Source of the DNA: Verrucomicrobiota bacterium
Lineage (GTDB): Bacteria; Verrucomicrobiota; Verrucomicrobiia; Opitutales; Oceanipulchritudinaceae
DNA: 13,953 nt
Assembly (NCBI GenBank): GCA_009908535.1
Contig: JAAAOD010000041.1
Span: forward strand, 1 to 13,953
Reading direction: 5' to 3'
The position numbers were made by a program, and so were the translations under genes. How positions within the stretch are numbered: the first letter of the stretch is position 1; each line of letters starts with the position of its first letter. Below, in pieces: positions 7,657 to 13,953 of the stretch. The notes below the pieces were generated by a model, which did not search any database, was not told the origin of the DNA, and saw nothing but the letters and a program-made list of their open reading frames with translations.

Positions 7657-9738
7657 ATGAAAGTCTACTCCCCCGAACATATCCGTAACTTTGCCGTGGT
7701 GGGCCATCAGGCTGCCGGCAAGACGATGTTAACCGAGGCCATGCTGCGCTGCGCGGGCGTCATCAAGCGCATGGGCTCCGTGGAAGCGGGATCCACCGTT
7801 TCCGACTACCATGCCAGCGAAAAAGAGCGGCAGATTTCCGTCCATGCCTCGCTCCTGCATACGGAGTGGATGGACCGAAAATTCAACATTATCGATACGC
7901 CCGGCTATCTCGACTTCATCAGCGAGGGTCTCGGCGCCCTCCGCGTCGGGGACTTCGCCCTTGTCGTCATCAACGCCAACAACGGCGCGGAACTGGGGAC
8001 GGACCAGGTCTGGGAATACGCCGACAGCTACGGGATCCCGAAGATGATCGTCGTCAACGGCTGCGACCGCGAAAACGTGGACTTCGATTCCCTGCTGGAG
8101 GACCTGCGCGGTCACTTCGGCAACAAGGTTTTCCCCATGACGATCCCGATGAACGCCGGCCCCGGCTTCAGCAGGCTCCTTGATGTCATGCGCTCGGAGG
8201 AGATCGACTACAAGACGGACGGTTCCGGCGAATATGCGGAGAGGCCCGCCGAGGGTTCGTGGAAGGAACGCGTCGAGGAAATGCACCGCGAGCTGATCGA
8301 ATTCGTCGCCGAGGCGGACGACTCGCTGCTGGAAACCTTTTTCGACCAGGGCAGCCTGAGTGAGGAACAATTACGCGAAGGGGTGCACGCCGCCATCCAG
8401 GCGGAGTCCTTTATTCCGTTGTTCGTCACCTCCTCCACGACCAATGTCGGGGTCGCGCGGCTGATGGATTTCATTGCCAAGTACGGCAGCAGCCCGGTGG
8501 ACCGGAAAACCGTTCCCGCCATTGATGACAAAGGCGAACCGACGGAGATTTCCCTCAAGGACAAGGAGCCCGCCTGCTACATTTTCAAGACGATCAGCGA
8601 GCCGCACGTGGGCGAGCTGTCTTTCTGCCGGCTCTATGCGGGCCGGATCCAGCAGGGCATGGAATTGTTCAACACGGACAAGGAGTGCCCGGAAAAAATC
8701 GGCCAGATCTATGCCCTGCAGGGTCACGAGCGCGAATCGCTGGAGGCCCTCGGCCCCGGCGACATCGGGGTGATGGTGAAGCTGCGCGACACCCACACCG
8801 GCAACACGCTCTGTTCTCCGCAGCGCAAAGTGACGCTGCCTGCGGTCGAGTATCCGAAACCGAACATCCACGGCGCGCTCGAAGTCGAGGCCAAAGGCGA
8901 TGAAGACAAACTCGCCGAAGGTCTGGCCACCCTGCACGAGGAGGATCCAACCTTCCTCTACGTCAACAATCAGGAGACGGGCGAACTCGTCCTTTCCGGA
9001 CAGGGCGAGCTCCACCTCGAGGTCATCAAAGGCCGCCTCAAACGACGCTTCGGCGTCGATATCAGCCTGCGCGAACCGAAGATCGCCTTCCGCGAAACGA
9101 TCCGGAAGAAAGCCGAGGGCAAGTACCGCCACAAAAAGCAGACCGGCGGCGCCGGCCAGTTCGCCGAGGTGTGGATGCGGATCGAACCGCTCCCGCGCGA
9201 TTCCGGCGTCCAGTTCACGGAATCCCTCGTCGGGCAGAACGTCGACCGCGTTTTTGTTCCCTCCGTCGAGAAGGGCGTCAACAGCGCCTGCACGGAGGGC
9301 GTCCTCGCCGGCTGCCACGTCACCGACGTGAAGATCGACTTTTACGACGGCAAGATGCACCCGGTGGATTCGAAGGACATCGCCTTCCAGATCGCCGGCA
9401 AGGAAGCCTTCCGCAGCGCCTTCATGGAGGCCGCGCCCTGCCTGCTCGAACCGATCATGTCCATCCAGGTGAAGGTGCCGGAGGACTTCATGGGCGACGT
9501 CATGGGCGATATTTCCAGCCGGCGCGGCCGCATCCAGGGCATGGACGCCGAGGGAAAATTCCAGGTCATCAACGCCAATGCGCCGGCGATGGAACTTTAT
9601 CGCTACAGCACCACCCTTCGTTCCATTACCGGCGGCCGCGGCTTTCATTCCGAGACCTTCTCCCACTACGAGGAAATGCCCCGGGAACTGGAAGAGAAAG
9701 TCATCGAACGGCTGAAGAAAAAGAAGGAAGAGGGCTGA
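7657..9738 (+). CDS. fusA: Elongation factor G-like translational GTPase (EF-G2 type)
   Basis: Five-domain translational GTPase of 693 residues, the usual EF-G length; the classical role is ribosomal translocation or recycling. The G domain has the P-loop GHQAAGKT (16-23) and DTPGY (80-84). EF-G domains II and III follow (TGELVLSGQGELHLEVIKGR, 441-460), then domain IV with HKKQTGGAGQF (492-502) and domain V with DISSRRGRIQGMD (618-630) and a charged KKKKEEG tail. It looks like the second, EF-G2-type paralogue rather than housekeeping FusA. The usual DTPGHVDF histidine is Tyr84, and the switch I RGITI block reads RQISV. The G4 motif, normally NKxD, is NGCD (134-137), and the G5 region is FVTSST. 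Residues 180-250 are charged, as in the G' insertion. It is not beside rpsL, rpsG or tuf, again against the primary copy. A role in recycling, stress or ribosome protection is inference. Confidence 0.9.
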   Translation: MKVYSPEHIRNFAVVGHQAAGKTMLTEAMLRCAGVIKRMGSVEAGSTVSDYHASEKERQISVHASLLHTEWMDRKFNIIDTPGYLDFISEGLGALRVGDFALVVINANNGAELGTDQVWEYADSYGIPKMIVVNGCDRENVDFDSLLEDLRGHFGNKVFPMTIPMNAGPGFSRLLDVMRSEEIDYKTDGSGEYAERPAEGSWKERVEEMHRELIEFVAEADDSLLETFFDQGSLSEEQLREGVHAAIQAESFIPLFVTSSTTNVGVARLMDFIAKYGSSPVDRKTVPAIDDKGEPTEISLKDKEPACYIFKTISEPHVGELSFCRLYAGRIQQGMELFNTDKECPEKIGQIYALQGHERESLEALGPGDIGVMVKLRDTHTGNTLCSPQRKVTLPAVEYPKPNIHGALEVEAKGDEDKLAEGLATLHEEDPTFLYVNNQETGELVLSGQGELHLEVIKGRLKRRFGVDISLREPKIAFRETIRKKAEGKYRHKKQTGGAGQFAEVWMRIEPLPRDSGVQFTESLVGQNVDRVFVPSVEKGVNSACTEGVLAGCHVTDVKIDFYDGKMHPVDSKDIAFQIAGKEAFRSAFMEAAPCLLEPIMSIQVKVPEDFMGDVMGDISSRRGRIQGMDAEGKFQVINANAPAMELYRYSTTLRSITGGRGFHSETFSHYEEMPRELEEKVIERLKKKKEEG

Positions 9739-9764
9739 GGAACGCCGGGGACGGTTACGGAAGG

Positions 9765-9902
9765 GCGGGCCAACGTCTTACGACTTCGGCTACGGCGAAC
9801 GGGACCAAACTCTCACGACTTCGGCTACGGCGAACGGGACCAAACTCTCACGAGTTCGGCTACGCTTCAGATAGTAGCCGAAGTCGTAAGACTTTGGCCC
9901 GC
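9765..9902. repeat. Long imperfect inverted repeat, 29-base arms
   Basis: The arms 9765-9793 and 9874-9902 are reverse complements at 28 of 29 positions; the only mismatch is C9774 against T9893. The 80-base centre holds the tandem repeats listed separately. As single strand the segment would fold into one long stem. Its ends pair GCGGGCC with GGCCCGC, and the inner core is CGACTTCGGCTAC with GTAGCCGAAGTCG. There is no T-run after the right arm (it continues TACCGCACCC), so it does not look like an intrinsic terminator. It occupies most of the 227-base gap between the EF-G-like gene and pncB. It resembles an intergenic repeat unit (REP/BIME-like or a miniature mobile element). No transposase is nearby, and no other copy was seen in the window. 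Confidence 0.9.
9781..9864 (+). repeat. Tandem direct repeat: two exact 35-base units plus a partial third
   Basis: Units 9781-9815 and 9816-9850 are identical over all 35 bases. Each begins CGACTTCGGCTACGG and ends CCAAACTCTCA. A third, 14-base partial copy (9851-9864) differs by one base (CGAG for CGAC). The bases just before unit 1 (about 9766-9780) look like a decayed end of a preceding unit. Each unit's head can also pair with the right arm of the surrounding inverted repeat, so several alternative hairpins are possible. The shortest is 9851-9863 with 9874-9886, around a 10-base loop. Confidence 0.93.
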
Positions 9903-9912
9903 TACCGCACCC

Positions 9913-9946
9913 GATTCCTCGACGGCATTGCGTCGACGGCGGAATC
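9913..9946 (+). promoter_or_regulatory. Hairpin just upstream of pncB
   Basis: GATTCC (9913-9918) pairs with GGAATC (9941-9946), and TCGACG (9919-9924) pairs with CGTCGA (9931-9936). This gives a 12-pair stem with a 6-base loop and a 4-base bulge (CGGC). It ends 19 bases before the pncB ATG, with no T-run, so a leader or operator structure is likelier than a terminator. I found no match to a known riboswitch or NiaR box. A regulatory role is inference. Confidence 0.5.
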
Positions 9947-9965
9947 TCCGTAACCTACCTTCCCC

Positions 9966-11126
9966 ATGATCCCATCGCTTCTCGATACCGACCTCTACAA
10001 GCTGACGATGCAGCAGGCGGTGCGCCGGCTGCATCCCGGCCTGCCGGTCCGTTATGCCTTTATCGAACGGTCCCGGCGGACGGTGTTTTCCGACCGCGCC
10101 GTCCGGCGCATGCGGGAGGAAATCGAGCGGATGCGCGGTCTCACCCTCGGCCCGGAGGAACGGGAATGGCTTCTTGCCACGGGCTGGTTTGCCGAAGATT
10201 ACCTTGATTGGCTTTCGGCGTACCGTTTCGATCCGGAGGAAGTCGCGGTGAGGAAGGACGGGAACGGCTTCTCCCTCTCCATTGAAGGACCATGGGAACG
10301 AACGATTCTCTGGGAGGTTCCGTTGCTCGCCATTGTCTCGGAATGTCATTTCGAGGAGGTGGACGCCGGGGACCCGCCCGATCCGCGGGAATACCGTGCG
10401 CGTTCCCGGAAAAAGGGAAAAGCGCTCGTGGAGGCCGGTTGCCACTACGCGGACTTCGGCACGCGCCGGCGGCGTTCCCTCGCCATGCAGGAGGCGGCCC
10501 TGCGGGGGCTGATGGACGCCAACGACGAAACAGCCCCCGGCGCCCTCACCGGCACCAGCAATCTGTATTTTGCCCGTCGCTACAACCTGCGCCCGGTCGG
10601 CACCATCGCCCACGAGTGGATCATGGCCACCGCCGCCCTGCACGGATACGACGGCGCGAACCGACGCGCCCTCGAGGACTGGCTGCGGGCATACACGCCC
10701 GAACAGTGTATCGGCCTGACGGATACCTATACCGTTGACCTCTTTCTCCGCGAATTCGACCGCGACCTTGCCGCAAACATCGCGGGCATCCGCCAGGACA
10801 GCGGCGATCCCTTCGCCTTCGTCGATCGCTGCGCCGCCCACTACCGGGACCTCGGGCTGGATCCGCGCGAAAAGCGGTTTGTCTTCAGCGACGGGCTCGA
10901 CCCCGACAAGGCCGCCGCGATCCAGCGCTACGCCGAAGAACATTGCCGGCCCGTCTTCGGCATCGGGACGTATTTCACCAACGACATTCCCGGAAGCCCC
11001 GCGCCGGACATCGTCATCAAGCTGGTCGCCTGCGACGGAAAGCCTGTCGTGAAAACCGGCGACGACCCGGACAAAGCCACCGGGGACAAGGAGGAGCTGG
11101 CCAAGGTACGGGCACTGCTGAGCTAG
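9966..11126 (+). CDS. pncB: Nicotinate phosphoribosyltransferase
   Basis: Joins nicotinate and PRPP, with ATP, to give nicotinate mononucleotide, the entry to the Preiss-Handler route of NAD salvage. Its 386 residues are close to E. coli PncB (400). It begins MIPSLLDTDLYKLTMQQAV, the typical family N-terminus, which supports the ATG at 9966 even though the upstream CCTTCCCC holds no Shine-Dalgarno. Motifs in order are FIERSRRT (32-39), DFGTRRRRS (163-171, PRPP and base site), GTSN (196-199), GTIAHEW (212-218) with His216 as the phosphorylated catalytic residue, RQDSGDP (276-282), FSDGLD (307-312) and FGIGTYFTND (331-340). All key residues are present, so it should be active. It is preceded by the repeat structure and a hairpin, and converges with the methyltransferase-like gene with 20 bases between stops. 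No other NAD gene is adjacent. Confidence 0.96.
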   Translation: MIPSLLDTDLYKLTMQQAVRRLHPGLPVRYAFIERSRRTVFSDRAVRRMREEIERMRGLTLGPEEREWLLATGWFAEDYLDWLSAYRFDPEEVAVRKDGNGFSLSIEGPWERTILWEVPLLAIVSECHFEEVDAGDPPDPREYRARSRKKGKALVEAGCHYADFGTRRRRSLAMQEAALRGLMDANDETAPGALTGTSNLYFARRYNLRPVGTIAHEWIMATAALHGYDGANRRALEDWLRAYTPEQCIGLTDTYTVDLFLREFDRDLAANIAGIRQDSGDPFAFVDRCAAHYRDLGLDPREKRFVFSDGLDPDKAAAIQRYAEEHCRPVFGIGTYFTNDIPGSPAPDIVIKLVACDGKPVVKTGDDPDKATGDKEELAKVRALLS

Positions 11127-11146
11127 TCATCTTTCGCGACATCGGC

Positions 11147-12163
11147 TCACTCCTCGCCAGCCAGGCGCTCAAACTTGGTCGACATATCCCGCTCGAGATG
11201 CGATCCGATATTCCATGTTCGCACCATGCCGTCAACGAGGTCTAGATATTCCAGACCGAGGGCGTTCCCGGCCATCCGCGGCCGCTGCTCCCGAAGATAC
11301 GAAAGGGAGGCCTCCAAGCTTTCCTCCATAAAAAGCAACATGCCTTTGCTTGCGACCACGGAGGGAACCGCCTGGTCTCCGATCTGCTCCATGGCAATAT
11401 TGGCGTATTCCAATTTCTGCGACAGAGGGATGGAGCGAAGGTCGACAGACAAGGGCGTTTCCCTGCAACGATAGACGGTGGAGGAACCGATCATTCCGAG
11501 CGCTTCGAATTGATTCGCGTAGTAGCCCATTGCGACATGAACCCACGGAACGTAGGGCGTGCCAAAATCCTGTTGCACAAGGAGCGATTGCCCCGGCAGC
11601 AAAGCGGGAAAAAACAGCTCGATAACGCTACGATTGGTTCCCCAACACTTGGCGAGATCGACAAAAAGCAGTTCCACCGGTCCCGACGACCAGCTCTGTT
11701 TTTTAATATCTCCTGTATGGACGGCGACCCATTCGGAGACGTCCCGAATGTTCCGCCGGAAGGAATCCTCAATGGAATGGCCGGGCAACGTTCCCTGGGG
11801 AAAGTAGCGGAGGGCGAATTCATCATCGGGACAAACAAACAGATCATACGAATGGATAGGGGGCCAGATCGGCAAGTTTTCCCCTTTTCGAGACTGGAAG
11901 GCGGGATTCTCGCGCAATCCTTCCCCGAGACACAGGGTGGATGCGCCTAAAAACGCCCCGGCGTCAATGATCGCTCCCGCCCCTTCGTACCTTTCTTTAG
12001 CAAGGGCGTAGAGAAGGGATTCCTCCCGGGGCGAAAGCATCGAAAACGGGCGAGGATCGAACGGTAATTCCGTCAGGGAAAAACGGGAGAGATCTTCGGA
12101 GGGAAATGGAGCCATGGCCATATGGGTTGAAGATGAGGAGGATTCCGCACCGCTGGCAATCAT
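11147..12163 (-). CDS. Class I SAM-dependent methyltransferase-like protein
   Basis: Probable Rossmann-fold methyltransferase of 338 residues with unknown substrate. IIDAGAFLGASTLCLGEGL (65-83) fits motif I (DxGxxxG) for SAM binding. HSYDLF (104-109) is where the ribose-binding acid would be, and VELLFVDLAKCW (163-174) plus LLPGQSLLVQQDF (188-200) look like the later strands. The pattern resembles uncharacterised methyltransferases found with sugar or polysaccharide genes. The start at 12163 was chosen because its ATG overlaps the sulfatase stop as ATGA, suggesting translational coupling. ATGs at codons 15 and 17 are alternatives, and the N-terminal 20 residues are low complexity (SSSSST). 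By eye its GC is in the mid 50s %, against mid 60s in its neighbours, which may mean a later arrival. The C-terminal 100 residues are helical and unassigned. Fold fairly sure; methyl transfer activity not proven. Confidence 0.7.
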   Translation of the reverse strand: MIASGAESSSSSTHMAMAPFPSEDLSRFSLTELPFDPRPFSMLSPREESLLYALAKERYEGAGAIIDAGAFLGASTLCLGEGLRENPAFQSRKGENLPIWPPIHSYDLFVCPDDEFALRYFPQGTLPGHSIEDSFRRNIRDVSEWVAVHTGDIKKQSWSSGPVELLFVDLAKCWGTNRSVIELFFPALLPGQSLLVQQDFGTPYVPWVHVAMGYYANQFEALGMIGSSTVYRCRETPLSVDLRSIPLSQKLEYANIAMEQIGDQAVPSVVASKGMLLFMEESLEASLSYLREQRPRMAGNALGLEYLDLVDGMVRTWNIGSHLERDMSTKFERLAGEE

Positions 12164-13518
12164 CCCTGAGGATACTCCACCGTCCGCTGGCCGGAAGATT
12201 CCTTTTGCGGGGCGGGGCGGATTTTCGGGGAGACGGATTCGACGCGCCGGCAATGAGACCGCAGGCGGCGGCGGAAATGTTTCCGGACCTCGGCGTGCGA
12301 GGGTTCATCGGCGAGGTTCCGCAGCTCGTACGGGTCAGCCTGCAGATCATAAAGGTGGGTTTCGTGGTAAGCCTCGGCGGCGGATTGACCGGTCGCGTCG
12401 CCCGCCGCGGTGACGGCGTACTTCCAGCGGGAGGTCCGCAGGCCGCGCCCGGGAGGCAGAAACCCGTCCCCGAACTGGAAGAAGGCTTCTTCGGCGCCGC
12501 GCCATGGCTTCCCCTGGGTGAGGCCGAAGAAGGAAGTTCCCTCGACTTCGTCGGGAACGGGAAGCCCCGCGCTCTCGAGCAGCGAAGGCATGAGGTCGAC
12601 GAGACTGACCGGGGCGGTGTGTTCTCCGCCGCCATTCCAGCCGGGGCCCCAGAGGGCGAGCGGAATGCGCACCGAGCTTTCGTGCGGGGAGCGCTTGTAT
12701 TCGGGATTGCGGGTTTTGAAATGGCACCCGTGGTCGCTGAGGAAGGCGATGATGGTGTTGTCCGCCTGTCCGAGAGAGTGGAGGGCGTCCATGAGGCGGC
12801 CGAGGGCTTGGTCGAGCCGCTTGATCATTCCGCAGTACCCGCGCCAGTGTTCGTGGGTGCTGCCGCCGAGGGCCTGCAGGTCGGGCGGGACCTGCGGCTG
12901 GCCGACGACGTCCTCCATCCCGTGGGGCGCGGGATAGCTGTCATCGGTGTTCTGGTGGTGAGGTTCGAGGAAAGAAAGGCACATCATGAAAGGCTTGCGC
13001 CCCTTGGTCGTGAACTCCCCGATCTGGCGGATGGCGGCGTCCGTCTGCGCGTCGACGCGGTAACCGGGCAGGCGGACGGGCTCGTCGTCCTCGTTCCAGA
13101 GAACGCTCGCATAAGGTCCGCTCACCAGCTCGACGACATTCGCGGCCAGCCAATGCTCGTAACCAGCGCGGTTGCGTTTGGGCACCGGTCCGTCGCCGGT
13201 GTTCTCCGACAGGTGCCACTTGCCGATGCAGGCGGTGCGGTACCCGCCTTCACGGAAACAGCGCGCCAGACTGCGGGTCCCCTTTTTCAGGCCCGGACCG
13301 TTGCGCCAGACGCCCGTGGTGGTCGCGTACTGGCCGGTCTGGATACAACTGCGCGCGGGGCCGCAGACCGGTTGTGGAGTCGTCGCCTCGCGGAAAAAGG
13401 TTCCCTGCCGGGCAAGCCGGTCGAGGTTTGGCGTCAGTCCGTCGCGGTTGCCATGCAGCCCGAGGGTGTCCCAGCGCTGCTGGTCGGTGAAAAAGAGAAT
13501 CACGTTCGGTTTCGCCAT
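12160..13518 (-). CDS. Sulfatase (formylglycine-dependent, arylsulfatase family), no signal peptide
   Basis: Hydrolyses a sulfate ester, probably on a carbohydrate or small molecule; 452 residues. The N-terminus NVILFFTDQQRWDTLG gives the first metal ligands. PVCGPARSCIQTG (50-62) contains the CxPxR motif, where Cys52 would be oxidised to formylglycine by a maturase encoded elsewhere. GKWHL (99-103) supplies Lys100 and His102, and LSDHG (260-264) supplies the second metal pair D262-H263. LYDLQADPYELRNLADEP near the C-terminus is a common sulfatase ending. Unlike most secreted verrucomicrobial or planctomycete sulfatases, it has no signal peptide: the protein starts MAKPNVILFF directly on the first core strand. 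It should therefore act in the cytosol on imported substrate. It lies 53 bases after the DUF2237 gene and overlaps the methyltransferase-like gene by ATGA. There is no clear Shine-Dalgarno. Substrate unknown. Confidence 0.93.
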   Translation of the reverse strand: MAKPNVILFFTDQQRWDTLGLHGNRDGLTPNLDRLARQGTFFREATTPQPVCGPARSCIQTGQYATTTGVWRNGPGLKKGTRSLARCFREGGYRTACIGKWHLSENTGDGPVPKRNRAGYEHWLAANVVELVSGPYASVLWNEDDEPVRLPGYRVDAQTDAAIRQIGEFTTKGRKPFMMCLSFLEPHHQNTDDSYPAPHGMEDVVGQPQVPPDLQALGGSTHEHWRGYCGMIKRLDQALGRLMDALHSLGQADNTIIAFLSDHGCHFKTRNPEYKRSPHESSVRIPLALWGPGWNGGGEHTAPVSLVDLMPSLLESAGLPVPDEVEGTSFFGLTQGKPWRGAEEAFFQFGDGFLPPGRGLRTSRWKYAVTAAGDATGQSAAEAYHETHLYDLQADPYELRNLADEPSHAEVRKHFRRRLRSHCRRVESVSPKIRPAPQKESSGQRTVEYPQG

Positions 13519-13571
13519 GGGCGGAAGCGAAAGGGCACGGGCCGAAGAAGCAAAGCAAAAGATGGAGAACC

Positions 13572-13931
13572 CTATCCGCAGGCGTAAGCGCGCAGGGTTT
13601 CGAGGGGAATGAGGTCGAGGGTGGCTTCGTGCGTGGCGGCGAGGACCACCGGCGGCGCAGCGTCGGCTTCATGGGCCTCGAGCCAGCGGGTGGCGCAGAG
13701 GCACCAGCGGTCGCCGGGCTTGAGCCCGGGAAATCCCCATTGCGGGTGCGGGGTCATGAGATCATTGCCCCGACTGGCGCTGAAGCGGAGGAATTCCTCC
13801 GTGACCTCGGCGCAGACGGTGTGTTTGCCGACATCCTCGGGGCCGGTCCGGCAGTAGCCGGTCCGAAAAAAGCCCGTCATGGGATCTTCACTACATAACT
13901 GCAAAGCCGAGCCGAGAACATTCTTTTCCAT
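13572..13931 (-). CDS. DUF2237 family protein
   Basis: Small conserved protein of unknown function, 119 residues, the normal length for DUF2237. Family blocks are NVLGSALQLCSEDPMTGFFR (4-23), CRTGPEDVGKHTVCAEVT (27-44), RGNDLMTPHPQWGFPGLKPG (54-73), DRWCLCATRW (74-83) and PPVVLAATHEATLDLIPLE (93-111). Six cysteines are present (C13, C27, C40, C77, C79, C118); all but the last lie in conserved blocks, which suggests metal binding or redox chemistry, but no activity is known to me. The ATG at 13931 follows a GAGGGG stretch that is rather far upstream. The same-strand sulfatase starts 53 bases downstream, so the two could share a transcript, though no functional link is evident. Its upstream region lies outside the window. 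Confidence 0.93.
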   Translation of the reverse strand: MEKNVLGSALQLCSEDPMTGFFRTGYCRTGPEDVGKHTVCAEVTEEFLRFSASRGNDLMTPHPQWGFPGLKPGDRWCLCATRWLEAHEADAAPPVVLAATHEATLDLIPLETLRAYACG

Positions 13932-13953
13932 GAGGGTGAGGGCAACGCCCCTC

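Noticed and set aside
8371..9666. A 431-codon minus-strand open frame opposite the EF-G-like gene
   Set aside because: Antisense shadow with no domain; the plus-strand EF-G reading is continuous through all five domains.
9765..9902. The long inverted repeat as a CRISPR array or rho-independent terminator
   Set aside because: The repeats abut with no variable spacers, and no T-run follows the stem, so neither type fits.
9867..10943. A 358-codon minus-strand open frame opposite pncB
   Set aside because: It runs antisense through all pncB motifs and ends in the repeat region; no domain is recognisable.

Overview
The window reads as ordinary chromosome of a GC-rich bacterium (by eye low to mid 60s % GC). 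The gene mix suggests Verrucomicrobiota, perhaps the Opitutae side: a plant/cyanobacteria-style GlgC, an EF-G2-type elongation factor, a formylglycine sulfatase and weak Shine-Dalgarno signals. This is inference from gene content, not from a marker gene. No rRNA, tRNA, CRISPR array, transposase or phage gene was seen. Coding density is high, with no gene-free stretch over 300 bases; the longest is 227 bases (9739-9965).

Layout. Minus strand 1-1827: the 5' part of dinB (DNA polymerase IV, cut by the window edge) lies 28 bases downstream of glgC (ADP-glucose synthesis). Plus strand 1905-5288: glmS (glucosamine-6-phosphate synthase), then 15 bases later trpE (anthranilate synthase component I). 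glgC and glmS diverge from a 77-base spacer, so two sugar-phosphate branch enzymes, one for glycogen and one for cell-wall amino sugars, start back to back. Minus strand 5318-6658: a divergent thymidine/pyrimidine-nucleoside phosphorylase, convergent with trpE. Plus strand 6771-11126: a fumarylacetoacetate hydrolase family enzyme, an EF-G-like GTPase and pncB (NAD salvage). A striking repeat structure sits between the last two. Minus strand 11147-13931: a DUF2237 protein, a cytosolic sulfatase and a SAM-methyltransferase-like protein, read in that order; the last two overlap by ATGA.

The genes are mostly housekeeping and do not form one pathway. The points most worth a second look are: (1) the 138-base element at 9765-9902, made of a 29-base near-perfect inverted repeat enclosing exact 35-base tandem repeats; (2) the phosphorylase, whose glycine-rich phosphate loop is replaced and whose nucleobase lysine is an arginine; (3) the EF-G-like GTPase, whose G4 motif is NGCD instead of NKxD; (4) the translationally coupled sulfatase/methyltransferase pair, with lower GC in the methyltransferase. 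I did not find a clear new multi-gene system.
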